Assembly: GCF_016744625.1 (NCBI RefSeq)
Contig: NZ_JADGDZ010000034.1
Coordinates: 1-32,029, forward strand
Length of the DNA: 32,029 nt
Origin: Winogradskyella sp.
GTDB lineage: Bacteria > Bacteroidota > Bacteroidia > Flavobacteriales > Flavobacteriaceae
Direction of reading: 5' to 3'
This document shows, piece by piece, positions 9,730-17,931 of the stretch (positions are counted from its first letter, which is position 1; the number at the start of each line of letters is the position of its first letter). Below the pieces are notes generated by a model, which saw only the letters and a list, made by a program, of their open reading frames with translations, did no database searches and was not told where the DNA came from. The position numbers were made by a program, and so were the translations under genes.

Positions 9730-10167
9730 CTATTGTGTCGTCCAAAAAAACTGCAAATCAGTATCTCTCTCAAAACCTAAGCGTTCATATAAATACTGTG
9801 CTGGATTGTCTAAAGCGGTTTGTATGGCTAAGCCTTTATTGTTTTCAGAAACACAAAGTAGTTTTGCTTTTTCTATTAATGCTTCACCAACACCTTGTCC
9901 TCTATAATTTGCATCTACAAACAAATCATTTAGTAAATACATAGGTTGCATAGAAACGGAAGAGTGTAGTGGATAGAGCTGTGTGAAACCAACAGCTTTA
10001 TCCTTGCTATATGCTATGAAAATTATAGAGTCTTTGTCTTTAAATCGTTCTATCAAAAATTGACGTGCTCCTTCAGTATCAGAATGTTGTTTGTAAAAAA
10101 CTCTATAGCCATCAAACAATGGAATTATATCTTCTAAGTGATCTATATGTGCTTTGATTATAATCAT
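9730..10167 (-). CDS. GNAT family N-acetyltransferase
   Basis: A 145-residue single-domain GNAT. The acetyl-CoA-binding motif is seen as LFVDANYRGQGVGEALIEKA (about residues 86-105, with the R-G-Q-G-V-G pyrophosphate loop). It is followed by LAIQTALDNPAQYLYERLGFE, typical of the C-terminal half. Substrate unknown. The ATG at 10167 is preceded directly by the T-run of a hairpin (10172-10197) that looks like the terminator of the upstream gene. Expression therefore probably depends on read-through or on a promoter I cannot place. No gene follows closely; the 200 bases to trmD hold only weak inverted repeats. Confidence 0.88.
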   Translation of the reverse strand: MIIIKAHIDHLEDIIPLFDGYRVFYKQHSDTEGARQFLIERFKDKDSIIFIAYSKDKAVGFTQLYPLHSSVSMQPMYLLNDLFVDANYRGQGVGEALIEKAKLLCVSENNKGLAIQTALDNPAQYLYERLGFERDTDLQFFWTTQ

Positions 10168-10171
10168 AAAA

Positions 10172-10197
10172 AAATCCGCAATTAAAATTACGGATTT
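10172..10197 (-). terminator. Hairpin-plus-T terminator abutting the GNAT start codon
   Basis: AAATCCG (10172-10178) pairs with CGGATTT (10191-10197), with AATT/AATT stacked inside after one mismatch. The minus strand then reads TTTTTTT straight into the ATG at 10167. It sits 24 bases after the stop of the coiled-coil gene and would also lie in the leader of the GNAT mRNA. Confidence 0.7.
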
Positions 10198-10220
10198 AAA
10201 TTTTTATTAGAGAAAGCCTT

Positions 10221-10844
10221 TTAAGACTTCTGCTTATTCAATTCGTCTTGTAATTGACGTCTTACTTTTTGTTCGCGTTCTAAAGCACCTCTTCTGTGTT
10301 CCTCAAATTCTGTCTCTACTTCTTCTAGTTTATGTTTTGCATCTCTAGTTGAAGAATTACTTCCTTTAAATTTAAAGATGAAGAACAATAAGAAGGCTAG
10401 TAGCGCAGCAATAATAGACCACATAATTACGTTATAATTGGTTTTACTGGTTTGCATACCTAACAAAGTCATATTGTTTTTTTCAGAATTGGTTAGGTCT
10501 AGATTGCTTTGAGTATTTCCAAGTTTAGCTTTTAAATCTTCTATTTCTTTTGCTTGGTTACCAACAACCTTTTCAGAATTCTCTAATTTAGCATACGTAG
10601 TTTTTAAAGAATCTAATACATGTGCTTTTAGAGTTATAAGTGAGCTGTATTTGACAGCTTCGTACTTTTGTCCTTTAGTGCCTTTAAAATTACCAGATTT
10701 TTTAAATATATATTCAAACTGGCTGTCAATAGTGCCACTATTTAATGAAAGAATTTCATTTTCTTGGTTTGAGGCTTGTGCATTCGTAGTTTGAAAACTA
10801 AGCGTAATTACTATGATTACAGCTAATTTAGTTAAGAATTTCAT
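10221..10844 (-). CDS. Signal-peptide, coiled-coil, single-pass membrane protein
   Basis: A 207-residue protein with a signal peptide (residues 1-22, cleavage near TNAQA), a periplasmic part with coiled coil (about 75-125), one transmembrane helix (about 137-157, IMWSIIAALLAFLLFFIF) and a charged cytoplasmic coiled coil (165-205, EHRRGALEREQKVRRQL). I recall that relatives in Flavobacteriaceae are often labelled tRNA (guanine-N1)-methyltransferase. Nothing in this protein supports that: there is no SPOUT knot or SAM motif, and the real TrmD is nearby at 8852-9529. Function is unknown; a scaffold or envelope role is only a guess. It has its own terminator at 10172-10197. Confidence 0.85.
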   Translation of the reverse strand: MKFLTKLAVIIVITLSFQTTNAQASNQENEILSLNSGTIDSQFEYIFKKSGNFKGTKGQKYEAVKYSSLITLKAHVLDSLKTTYAKLENSEKVVGNQAKEIEDLKAKLGNTQSNLDLTNSEKNNMTLLGMQTSKTNYNVIMWSIIAALLAFLLFFIFKFKGSNSSTRDAKHKLEEVETEFEEHRRGALEREQKVRRQLQDELNKQKS

Positions 10845-10926
10845 CCTTAATTTAATTTTTGGTTAGGTTAATTAATTGGTTGCCAAGATAATAATTTTAT
10901 ATGCATTACATAAATAATTACTAAAC

Positions 10927-10956
10927 AAATAGCCTCTCATAATTGAGAGGCTATTT
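10927..10956 (-). terminator. Terminator of the LVIVD lipoprotein pair
   Basis: A perfect 13-bp stem (10927-10939 with 10944-10956) with a 4-base loop starts 22 bases after the stop of the second LVIVD gene. The T-tract on the minus strand is short (TTTGTTTAG). Confidence 0.75.
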
Positions 10957-10977
10957 ATATACGTCAGAAATTTAAGC

Positions 10978-11718
10978 TTAGATGTTTATGGTGCTTAAAT
11001 GAGACATATTTGTAATATTATTACTGTCTAAACTATATTGATACAATCCGTTTTCTCCAATTAAAACGAGAATGCCATTATTAATAATAACATCAAAAGC
11101 ATTTACGTCTATAGATGTAACTAATTGAGAATCTTCAGGATTTGAGACATCAAATACTTTTACTTCATCATCACAAACAATTAAGTAGTTGTTATAAAGT
11201 CCAAGACCTATTGGCTGTGTTAAATTTCGAGATGAAATCAGTACTGGATTATTAATCTCGGTAACATCATAAATTTCTAAGACATTGAGGTCTGCTCCAC
11301 AAAACGTATTGGTATGCAAAGTAACAAAAGCATGTGTTTCATTTGCTACAACGGGATCGCAAGCTGTAAAATGTTGCACGTCCGAAATGTAAGCAGGTTC
11401 CTCCGCATTATCGATGTTATAAATAAACATACCTTCTCTAGAACCTATATATAAATAGTTTTTGTAATTGAAAAGTGTTTCTATATTAAAGCCTATCGGA
11501 ACCGTATTTACCTGAACAGGTTCCTCTCTATTGACAATACTAAATACATTAAGGTTTGAATCATCTACAACATAGAGATAATCTACATAGAGTGCAAATC
11601 TCGCTAGCGAACCTCCTTGACCTGTCTCAGAAAATGCTGAAGAATCATTAGAATTACTGTCTGAACTGCAGTTGATAAGAAGTAAAGCTATAATTATGAT
11701 TGAATATATTTTTCGCAT
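10978..11718 (-). CDS. LVIVD-repeat lipoprotein
   Basis: A 246-residue protein with a lipoprotein signal (hydrophobic 5-15, lipobox LLINC, Cys17) and a serine/asparagine-rich linker. It then carries repeats with the pattern Y-L-Y-V-x-D...L-x-V-F-x-I of LVIVD beta-propeller repeats (LYVVDDSNLNVFSIV, LYIGSREGMFIYNI, LIVCDDEVKVFDVS). It is probably anchored to the outer membrane or exposed on the surface; function unknown. It starts 4 bases after the stop of the related gene at 11723, so the two form an operon and probably one functional unit. It ends with a partial repeat (LSTINI), which seems short for a closed propeller. Confidence 0.82.
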   Translation of the reverse strand: MRKIYSIIIIALLLINCSSDSNSNDSSAFSETGQGGSLARFALYVDYLYVVDDSNLNVFSIVNREEPVQVNTVPIGFNIETLFNYKNYLYIGSREGMFIYNIDNAEEPAYISDVQHFTACDPVVANETHAFVTLHTNTFCGADLNVLEIYDVTEINNPVLISSRNLTQPIGLGLYNNYLIVCDDEVKVFDVSNPEDSQLVTSIDVNAFDVIINNGILVLIGENGLYQYSLDSNNITNMSHLSTINI

Positions 11719-11722
11719 AGAC

Positions 11723-12235
11723 TTAGTTTATAGGGTTCCAATTAACGATAATATCATCCGCTTCTAGATTGTAATAAGATTGTCCTTCTGGAGACCATAT
11801 TTGAGGAAATACATTCTCTAAGCGTTTTGTAATAGTTAGTGTTTCTGAAGTTTCATCAATTGTAAAAGCAATTAAGTCGGTTGCATTATTTGCATAGAGT
11901 ACATTTTCCTTAATGCTTAAATCGGAAGACCCTAAGACCTTAATGAAACCAATATTTTGAGGATTAGAAGGATCACTATTATTTATAAGGTGAAAACCTT
12001 GATTGATTTCATTGACAAAAATAAAATTGTCTTTCACATAAATTTTTCCTGAATTTTCAATGACTCTTGGAATGTTTTCTAAACTAGTAGAAGTCTCAAA
12101 AGCATCTCGTTTCATAATAACTGGTTCATAGTTGTTCCCAATTGGTGGTTCATCATCGCCTCCTCCTCCAAAAGGGAAACAACTTTGAAATAAAAGGGCA
12201 GTTACTGCAAATAGCAAGATATACGTTTTTTTCAT
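11723..12235 (-). CDS. LVIVD-type lipoprotein, shorter partner
   Basis: A 170-residue protein with a lipoprotein signal (lipobox LLFQSC, Cys19) and a glycine/aspartate linker (FPFGGGGDDE), then strands of the kind YVKDNFIFVNEINQGFHLI and LYANNATDLIAFTI. The C-terminus EADDIIVNWNPIN looks complete rather than truncated, and I recall similar flavobacterial proteins ending this way. Function unknown. It is the first gene of a two-gene operon with the 10978-11718 lipoprotein. Both together carry about the number of repeats of one propeller, so partnership is possible but unproved. Confidence 0.8.
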   Translation of the reverse strand: MKKTYILLFAVTALLFQSCFPFGGGGDDEPPIGNNYEPVIMKRDAFETSTSLENIPRVIENSGKIYVKDNFIFVNEINQGFHLINNSDPSNPQNIGFIKVLGSSDLSIKENVLYANNATDLIAFTIDETSETLTITKRLENVFPQIWSPEGQSYYNLEADDIIVNWNPIN

Positions 12236-12365
12236 AATGAAGGATTGGTTTTTTTATAGATGCAAAAACATCAAAAGGGTTGCGTTAAATACCAACTGAA
12301 TTTCAAAATAAAATAGAATTCAAATTTATTATCAATCATTTTAAAATTCATTTAGGTATAAACAA

Positions 12366-12395
12366 AAAAAATCTTGCCGTTAGACAAGATTTTTT
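12366..12395 (-). terminator. Terminator of gap
   Basis: An 11-bp A/T-ended stem (12366-12376 with 12385-12395, core ATCTTG/CAAGAT) starts 22 bases after the gap stop. A-run and T-run flank both sides, so it can work in both directions. Confidence 0.75.
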
Positions 12396-12416
12396 CTTTT
12401 TCCTTTTTCAAGAGTT

Positions 12417-13865
12417 CTAATAGTAAGCATAGCGTCTTACCTTAGAGATATATTTTGCCAATCTTATTACTTGATGGCTATAACCATATTCATTATCATA
12501 CCATATATATAATATGGCATTTTTACCATCTGTTCTTACAATAGTAGCTTTACTATCATAGATTGATGGAGCAGAGCTACCAACGATATCACTAGATACC
12601 AATTCGTCACTCATTTCGTATTTAATTTGCTCAACTAAATTACCTTCTAGAGCATATTTCTTCATGATAGTGTTCATACTATCTATAGACGTTTTATTTT
12701 TTAGCTCTAAACTTAGAATTGCCAAAGAACCATTAGGTACTGGTACTCTAATAGCGTTAGACGTTAGTTTTCCTTCAAGAGATGGTAATGCCTTACTAAC
12801 TGCTTTTCCTGCACCAGTTTCTGTAATTACCATATTTAAACCAGCTGCACGACCTCTTCTGTATTTACTGTGAAAGTTGTCAACTAAGTTCTGATCGTTA
12901 GTGTAAGCATGAATCGTTTCTAAATGACCGGTTTTAATTCCAAAAGAATCCTCAACGGCTTTTAAAATAGGAGTAATGGCATTTGTTGTACAAGATGCTG
13001 CAGAAAATATTTTTACCTTATCAGGATTGTGTTCTGTATGATTTACACCATGCACAATATTTGGGATACCTTTACCAGGAGCAGTCAATAAAACTTTATC
13101 AACTCCTTTTGCTTTTAAGTGCCTGCTTAATGCTTCTTTATCTCTAAAAGCACCTGTATTATCTATCACTAATGCATTTTTGATGCCGTACTTTGTATAA
13201 TCGATATCTTCTGGAGCGTTAGCAGAAATGATATTAACAGTTGTTCCGTTGATAATTAATGCAGAGTTTTTTACATCAGTACTTACCATACCAGAAAAAT
13301 CTCCATGCACAGAATCGTTTCTTAATAATGAAGCACGCTTTTCTAAAACAGTTTCATTAATAGCACCTCTAGTTACAATTGCTCTTAAACGCAGTTGGTT
13401 TCCATTTCCTGTACGTGTCATTAACTCACGAGCTACTAATCTACCAATTCTTCCAAAACCATAAAGAATAACATCTTTAGGTTCTATACTTTTATTGTCT
13501 TTTGCGTCACCTAGTTTTGCTGCAACAAAAGCTGTAGCATTACTGTGTTTCTGATCTTCTAAATGAAACTCGTAAGTTAATTTACCAATATCTAATTTAG
13601 CTGGTGGCAAGTTTAAAGCGCTAATTGCTTGTGCAATTTCAACAGAATCGAAAATAGAAATTGGTTTTTGCACAAATTCACCTGCATATTCGTGCAAGTT
13701 TAAAATTTCGCTTACATTTCTGTCGATTAATTGATTTCTAAATAAAACTAGTTCAATAGACTTATCGTACCATAAGTCACTAACAATTTTAATAAATTCT
13801 ACAGTTGCTCTGCGACGATCAGCTTGAAACGCTAACTCTTTTTCGTAAGTGTCATTAAAACCCAT
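12417..13865 (-). CDS. gap: Glyceraldehyde-3-phosphate dehydrogenase, N-terminally extended form
   Basis: Oxidative phosphorylation of glyceraldehyde-3-phosphate to 1,3-bisphosphoglycerate, or the reverse in gluconeogenesis. The Rossmann motif GFGRIGR is at residues 136-142 and the catalytic Cys is Cys292 in SAASCTTNAITP. HAYTNDQNLVDNFH and the C-terminal WYDNEYGYSHQV are present. At 482 residues it carries about 130 residues more than the standard 335-residue enzyme, all before the Rossmann motif; the extension is helical and charged (ELAFQADRRRATVEFIKIV). Extended GAPDHs are known in Bacteroidota, often beside a standard paralogue; the role of the extension is unclear. Cofactor preference cannot be read safely. 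Promoter at 13899-13906. Confidence 0.95.
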   Translation of the reverse strand: MGFNDTYEKELAFQADRRRATVEFIKIVSDLWYDKSIELVLFRNQLIDRNVSEILNLHEYAGEFVQKPISIFDSVEIAQAISALNLPPAKLDIGKLTYEFHLEDQKHSNATAFVAAKLGDAKDNKSIEPKDVILYGFGRIGRLVARELMTRTGNGNQLRLRAIVTRGAINETVLEKRASLLRNDSVHGDFSGMVSTDVKNSALIINGTTVNIISANAPEDIDYTKYGIKNALVIDNTGAFRDKEALSRHLKAKGVDKVLLTAPGKGIPNIVHGVNHTEHNPDKVKIFSAASCTTNAITPILKAVEDSFGIKTGHLETIHAYTNDQNLVDNFHSKYRRGRAAGLNMVITETGAGKAVSKALPSLEGKLTSNAIRVPVPNGSLAILSLELKNKTSIDSMNTIMKKYALEGNLVEQIKYEMSDELVSSDIVGSSAPSIYDSKATIVRTDGKNAILYIWYDNEYGYSHQVIRLAKYISKVRRYAYY

Positions 13866-13898
13866 TTGTTTTTGGTTTAGTGGTTTTTAGATTTGGCG

Positions 13899-13906
13899 CA
13901 AAAATA
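13899..13906 (-). promoter_or_regulatory. -7 promoter box of gap
   Basis: The minus strand reads TATTTTTG followed by CG, a full TAnnTTTG match 33 bases upstream of the gap ATG. It lies downstream of the degP terminator, so gap has its own promoter. Confidence 0.55.
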
Positions 13907-13949
13907 CATATTTCAATCGTTTTCGTAACGCTTTTTGTCGAAAATAAAA

Positions 13950-13978
13950 ACCCTTCAAAGAATAATTCTTTGAAGGGT
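13950..13978 (-). terminator. Terminator of the DegP/HtrA gene
   Basis: A perfect 13-bp stem (13950-13962 with 13966-13978, containing CCCTTCAAAGAA) with a 3-base loop is followed on the minus strand by TTTTATTTT. It lies 25 bases after the protease stop. Confidence 0.88.
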
Positions 13979-14003
13979 CATTTTAATCTATTTTAATTGA
14001 ATT

Positions 14004-15413
14004 TTATCTAAAATTGTAAACCACTTTTTCACCTTCTTTATTAATTACTTCAATTTGAAGCGGCTCATTTAAGTTTCTTGTTTTTAATGCATTTTGAGCA
14101 TCATCAATAGAATACAGCTTTTTACCATTAATCCTGGTTAAAATACTTCCTTCTTCAACACCATTTTTATTCCAATACGGTTTGTAGTTTTTATCAAATT
14201 TTGAAATCTTTACACCATATTCAGCATTAAATTTATTTAATTCTTTTTTTGAAGCATTTTTCACAAAGCCAATTGTTTCAACAACATAGGTGGATGGCTT
14301 TAATAAGGTTACAGGTAAAATTTCTTCATCACCATCTCTAAGTAAGGTCACATTAACCACATCATCTGGGCTTTTAGTTTTTAGATAACCAGTTAAGTCA
14401 GAAAACTTATTGATTTCTAAACCATCAATCTTTCTAATAATATCTCCAGATTGTATTCCTGCTTTTTCAGCTCCAGTATCTTCTTGCACTTCACTAACGT
14501 AAAAACCTTCAGTAATATCTGTTCCTAATTCGTCTGCAGTTTTACTATTTAAAGCACCACCAACAACACCTAGAATACCGTTTTGTACATTCCCATACTC
14601 CATAATATCATTTACGATTTTACGAGCAATATTACTTGGTACAGCAAATGAATATCCAATATAAGAACCAGTACGAGATGAAATAGCTGTATTAATACCA
14701 ATTAAATCTCCATTGGTACTAACAAGTGCTCCTCCTGAGTTACCAGGATTTACAGCTGCATCTGTTTGAATAAATGATTGGTTATTTTGACCAGTTAGAT
14801 CTCTAGATTTTGCACTAATAATACCAGCTGTGACTGTAGAATTTAAATTAAAGGGATTTCCAACAGCTAGAACCCATTCACCAATTTTTGCATTATCAGA
14901 ATCACCGAAAGCCATAAAAGGTAGATCTTCTTCGGTTTCAATTTTTAAAAGTGCTATATCAGTGGATTCGTCGGCACCTATCAATTCTGCCATATAAGAT
15001 TTGTTGTTATTTAATGTAATACTGATTTCGTTAGCATCACTAATAACATGATTGTTAGTTACAATGTAGCCTGTTGGAGAAATAATAACACCACTTCCTG
15101 TTCCCACTTGTGCACGTTGAGAGCTTCTACCGTAAAACAAATCTTGCATACTCATTGGTGAATTAACGATAGATGTATTTTTTACATGAACTACGGCATC
15201 TATTGATTTTTCTGCAGCTTCAACAAAATTTGGTGCAATAACCGAAGTACTATTTATAGTGTTAGAATTGCTTGTTGGAATATATATAGGGAAATCCGAC
15301 GATTGTTCAACCGCTAATTGTTCGTTATTTTCTTCGATAAAAAGTTTGTATCCACCTAAGGTTAATAAGCCACCCAAAGCCGATACACATACTAATGTTA
15401 TAATCTTCTTCAT
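14004..15413 (-). CDS. degP: Periplasmic DegP/HtrA-type serine protease
   Basis: A Do-family protease/chaperone handling misfolded envelope proteins. The N-terminal hydrophobic segment (residues 4-25) is a signal peptide or anchor. The trypsin-like domain (about 65-260) shows the full catalytic triad: His122 in VTNNHVI, Asp152 in STDIALLKI and Ser226 in NPGNSGGAL. Two PDZ domains follow: one about 275-360 (GFYVSEVQEDTGAEKAGI), then a more divergent one about 375-465 (GVEEGSILTRINGKKL). The 469-residue length fits DegP/DegQ. It is transcribed divergently from dapF across about 170 bases. No TAnnTTTG box is seen upstream of degP, so an alternative sigma factor may read it; this is inference. 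Confidence 0.95.
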   Translation of the reverse strand: MKKIITLVCVSALGGLLTLGGYKLFIEENNEQLAVEQSSDFPIYIPTSNSNTINSTSVIAPNFVEAAEKSIDAVVHVKNTSIVNSPMSMQDLFYGRSSQRAQVGTGSGVIISPTGYIVTNNHVISDANEISITLNNNKSYMAELIGADESTDIALLKIETEEDLPFMAFGDSDNAKIGEWVLAVGNPFNLNSTVTAGIISAKSRDLTGQNNQSFIQTDAAVNPGNSGGALVSTNGDLIGINTAISSRTGSYIGYSFAVPSNIARKIVNDIMEYGNVQNGILGVVGGALNSKTADELGTDITEGFYVSEVQEDTGAEKAGIQSGDIIRKIDGLEINKFSDLTGYLKTKSPDDVVNVTLLRDGDEEILPVTLLKPSTYVVETIGFVKNASKKELNKFNAEYGVKISKFDKNYKPYWNKNGVEEGSILTRINGKKLYSIDDAQNALKTRNLNEPLQIEVINKEGEKVVYNFR

Positions 15414-15567
15414 AATTTTTCAGATTTAAGTTTTACTATTTTATTAATTCAGTTCTAATTGCTAACGTTTAAAATTAGATAATTATTGAATTTAAAATTT
15501 GTTTTAACTACTATTTAACGTCAACTTTAACGAGTATTTAACAAGTCAATTTACAGTGTATTATTCT

Positions 15568-15575
15568 TATATTTG
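15568..15575 (+). promoter_or_regulatory. -7 promoter box of dapF
   Basis: TATATTTG, a full TAnnTTTG match, lies 9 bases before ATG 15585. Its last three bases are the TTG that would otherwise be read as an upstream start at 15573, so that start is unlikely. The implied leader is only a few bases long. Confidence 0.65.
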
Positions 15576-15584
15576 CCTATAATT

Positions 15585-16364
15585 ATGACAATGACATTTT
15601 ATAAATATCAAGGCACAGGAAACGATTTTATTATTGTTGATAATCGTTTGCAGAAAATTGACAAAAATAATACTCAACGTATTGCAGAATTATGTGATCG
15701 ACGTTTTGGTATAGGTGCAGATGGTTTTATCCTATTAGAAAATGATGAAAACTCAGATTTTAAAATGGTCTATTTTAATGCAGATGGCAATGAAAGTAGT
15801 ATGTGTGGTAATGGAGGACGTTGTATTACAGCATTTGCAAAATTCTTAGGTATTATTGATAATTCTGCTCAGTTTATTGCGATTGATGGATTACATAATA
15901 CTAAAATTGAAAAGGATATTGTACACCTTCAAATGCAAGATGTTTCTGTAGTTGAATCTTATGAAAATCATTCGTTTTTAGACACAGGTTCTCCGCATCA
16001 TGTAGAGTTAGTTTCAGATTTAAAGACTTTTGAAGTGAAATCCACAGGGTCAAAGATTAGACATGGACAACCATATAATGAAGCAGGTAGCAATGTGAAC
16101 TTTGTAGAACAAATCTCTGATGACAGTTTTGCAGTAAGAACATACGAACGAGGAGTAGAAGATGAGACACTTTCTTGTGGAACCGGAGTTACTGCAGTGG
16201 CTCTAGCTATGTATAAAAGTGAAAAAACGAAAAGTAATACTGTTAATTTGAAAACTGAAGGCGGTCAATTAAAGGTCACTTTCAATATTAATAAAAAAGG
16301 GTACAATAACATTTGGTTGATTGGACCAGCAACTCAAGTTTTTAAAGGCGAATTAGAATGGTAA
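15585..16364 (+). CDS. dapF: Diaminopimelate epimerase
   Basis: DapF interconverts LL- and meso-diaminopimelate, the last step before meso-DAP for peptidoglycan and lysine. Both catalytic cysteines are visible: Cys74 in SSMCGNGGRC and Cys198 in LSCGTGVTA. The N-terminal FYKYQGTGNDF is a family hallmark. I start at ATG 15585 (MTMTFYKYQ, 259 residues); ATG 15591 is also possible. The TTG at 15573 lies inside the promoter box. It is the first gene of a plus-strand run with a GNAT gene (7-base overlap), mltG and a DUF2279 protein, several of which act on cell-wall material. Confidence 0.95.
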   Translation: MTMTFYKYQGTGNDFIIVDNRLQKIDKNNTQRIAELCDRRFGIGADGFILLENDENSDFKMVYFNADGNESSMCGNGGRCITAFAKFLGIIDNSAQFIAIDGLHNTKIEKDIVHLQMQDVSVVESYENHSFLDTGSPHHVELVSDLKTFEVKSTGSKIRHGQPYNEAGSNVNFVEQISDDSFAVRTYERGVEDETLSCGTGVTAVALAMYKSEKTKSNTVNLKTEGGQLKVTFNINKKGYNNIWLIGPATQVFKGELEW

Positions 16365-16882
16365 CATTAAAAGGTGAACATATCTATTTAAGAGCTTTAG
16401 AGCCTGAAGATTTAGATTTCGTTTACGACATTGAAAATGATACATCACTATGGGAATTGAGTGATACTCAAACACCATATTCAAGATTTTTGATAAAGCA
16501 ATATCTCGAGAATGCACAGCAAGATATTTTTGAAGCCAAACAATTAAGATTAGCGATTTGTGATAAAAATGACAATACAATTGGTCTTATAGACGTTTTT
16601 GATTTTAATATTAAGAATAAACGTGCAGGTATTGGCATACTTATTAAAAGTGAGTCAGAAAGATATAAAGGCTATGGAAAGGAAGCTTTAGAACTTTTAG
16701 TGAATTATTGTTTTTCAACTTTACATTTGCACCAAGTTTATGCTAATATTTCTGAAAGAAATTTACCAAGCTTAAAGCTATTTGAAGGCAATGGCTTTAA
16801 AAAAATAGGATTAAAAAAAGATTGGAGTTTTGATGGCAATCAATACACCAACGAATATATATTACAACGTATTAACGATTAA
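16358..16882 (+). CDS. RimJ/RimL-type GNAT acetyltransferase
   Basis: A 174-residue GNAT of the RimJ/RimL (acetyltransf_3) type. It starts MVTLKGEHIYLRALEPEDL, a usual opening of this group. The acetyl-CoA loop is in SERYKGYGKEALELLVNYCF (about residues 104-123), followed by HQVYANISERNLPSLKLFEGNGF. Targets of this group include protein N-termini and small amines; the substrate here is unknown. Its ATG overlaps the 3' end of dapF by 7 bases and its stop is 2 bases from the mltG start, so it is coupled within the operon. Confidence 0.92.
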   Translation: MVTLKGEHIYLRALEPEDLDFVYDIENDTSLWELSDTQTPYSRFLIKQYLENAQQDIFEAKQLRLAICDKNDNTIGLIDVFDFNIKNKRAGIGILIKSESERYKGYGKEALELLVNYCFSTLHLHQVYANISERNLPSLKLFEGNGFKKIGLKKDWSFDGNQYTNEYILQRIND

Positions 16883-16884
16883 CT

Positions 16885-17928
16885 ATGTACATTAAAAAAA
16901 TTCTTTGGGCAGTAGCTCTAATTGGTCTTGTTATTTTTGGAGTTGTGGCTTACTATATTTATGGTGCTATGTTTCAGCCTAATACAGCTTTTAATAATGA
17001 GACTGCTTATATTTATGTTCCTAGTAATGCGAATTACGATCAGGTAAGGACACAGTTAGAGCCACTTTTAGATGATATAAATACTTTTGATGCTTTAGCA
17101 AGTCAAAAAAAATACACAAGCAATATTAAGGCTGGTCGTTTTGCTATTTCTAAAGGCATGAATAATAATGAAATTATTAATTCAATCCGAAGTAAAAACC
17201 TTCCCATTAAAATTGCTTTTAATAATCAAAATAATTTAGCTGATTTAGCAGGAAGAATAAGTACTCAAATTGAAGCAGATAGTTTGGCTTTACTTGAAGC
17301 TATGACTGACGAATCCTTCTTTAGTGAAAATGGATTCTCAAAAGCAACTGCGTTAGGAATGTACTTGCCAAACAGTTACGAATTCTTTTGGAATACTACA
17401 GATGAAGGGTTCAGAGATAAAATGCTGAAGGAATACAATCGGTTTTGGACAGAAAGCAGGAAAATTAAAGCTAAAAATTTGAAGCTTACTCCAAACGAAG
17501 TTATTACTTTGGCGTCTATAGTACATGAAGAGTCAAAGCAAGCCGATGAGCAACCAAGAGTTGCTGGTGTTTATCTAAATAGACTAAGAATTGGTATGCC
17601 TTTACAAGCTGACCCAACATTAAAATTTGCGGCATACCAATTGCCTAAGTATAAGAATACAGTAATAAGACGTGTTCTTAATATTCATAAGGAAATAGAG
17701 TCACCTTATAATACCTATAAGAATAGAGGTTTGCCACCAGGATTAATTGCAATGCCAGATTTATCAGCTGTAAAAGCAGTTCTTAACCCTGAAAAACATA
17801 ATTATTTATATTTTGCAGCAGATGCAAAGCGAATAGGTTATCATAAATTCGCTAAAACACTAAGCCAGCACAATAATAATGCTCGCGAGTATCAAAGGTA
17901 TTTATCGTCTCAAGGTATAAATAGGTAA
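16885..17928 (+). CDS. mltG: Endolytic murein transglycosylase
   Basis: MltG (YceG) cleaves nascent glycan strands at the inner membrane and is thought to set glycan length. The 347-residue protein has one N-terminal membrane helix (about residues 5-27), a LysM-like part and the YceG domain. The catalytic glutamate is in SIVHEES (E216 by comparison with the E. coli ASIVEKET motif, in which E218 is catalytic). It is followed by VYLNRLRIGMPLQADPTLKF and GLPPGLIAMP, all family signatures. It lies in an operon with dapF and, 3 bases downstream, the DUF2279 gene. Confidence 0.96.
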   Translation: MYIKKILWAVALIGLVIFGVVAYYIYGAMFQPNTAFNNETAYIYVPSNANYDQVRTQLEPLLDDINTFDALASQKKYTSNIKAGRFAISKGMNNNEIINSIRSKNLPIKIAFNNQNNLADLAGRISTQIEADSLALLEAMTDESFFSENGFSKATALGMYLPNSYEFFWNTTDEGFRDKMLKEYNRFWTESRKIKAKNLKLTPNEVITLASIVHEESKQADEQPRVAGVYLNRLRIGMPLQADPTLKFAAYQLPKYKNTVIRRVLNIHKEIESPYNTYKNRGLPPGLIAMPDLSAVKAVLNPEKHNYLYFAADAKRIGYHKFAKTLSQHNNNAREYQRYLSSQGINR

Positions 17929-17931
17929 GGT

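Noticed and set aside
9726..9944. Plus-strand frame opposite the GNAT gene
   Set aside because: Antisense shadow of a clear GNAT domain; no recognisable protein.
15573..15584. TTG start of dapF
   Set aside because: The TTG is part of the TATATTTG promoter box and would be upstream of the transcript.
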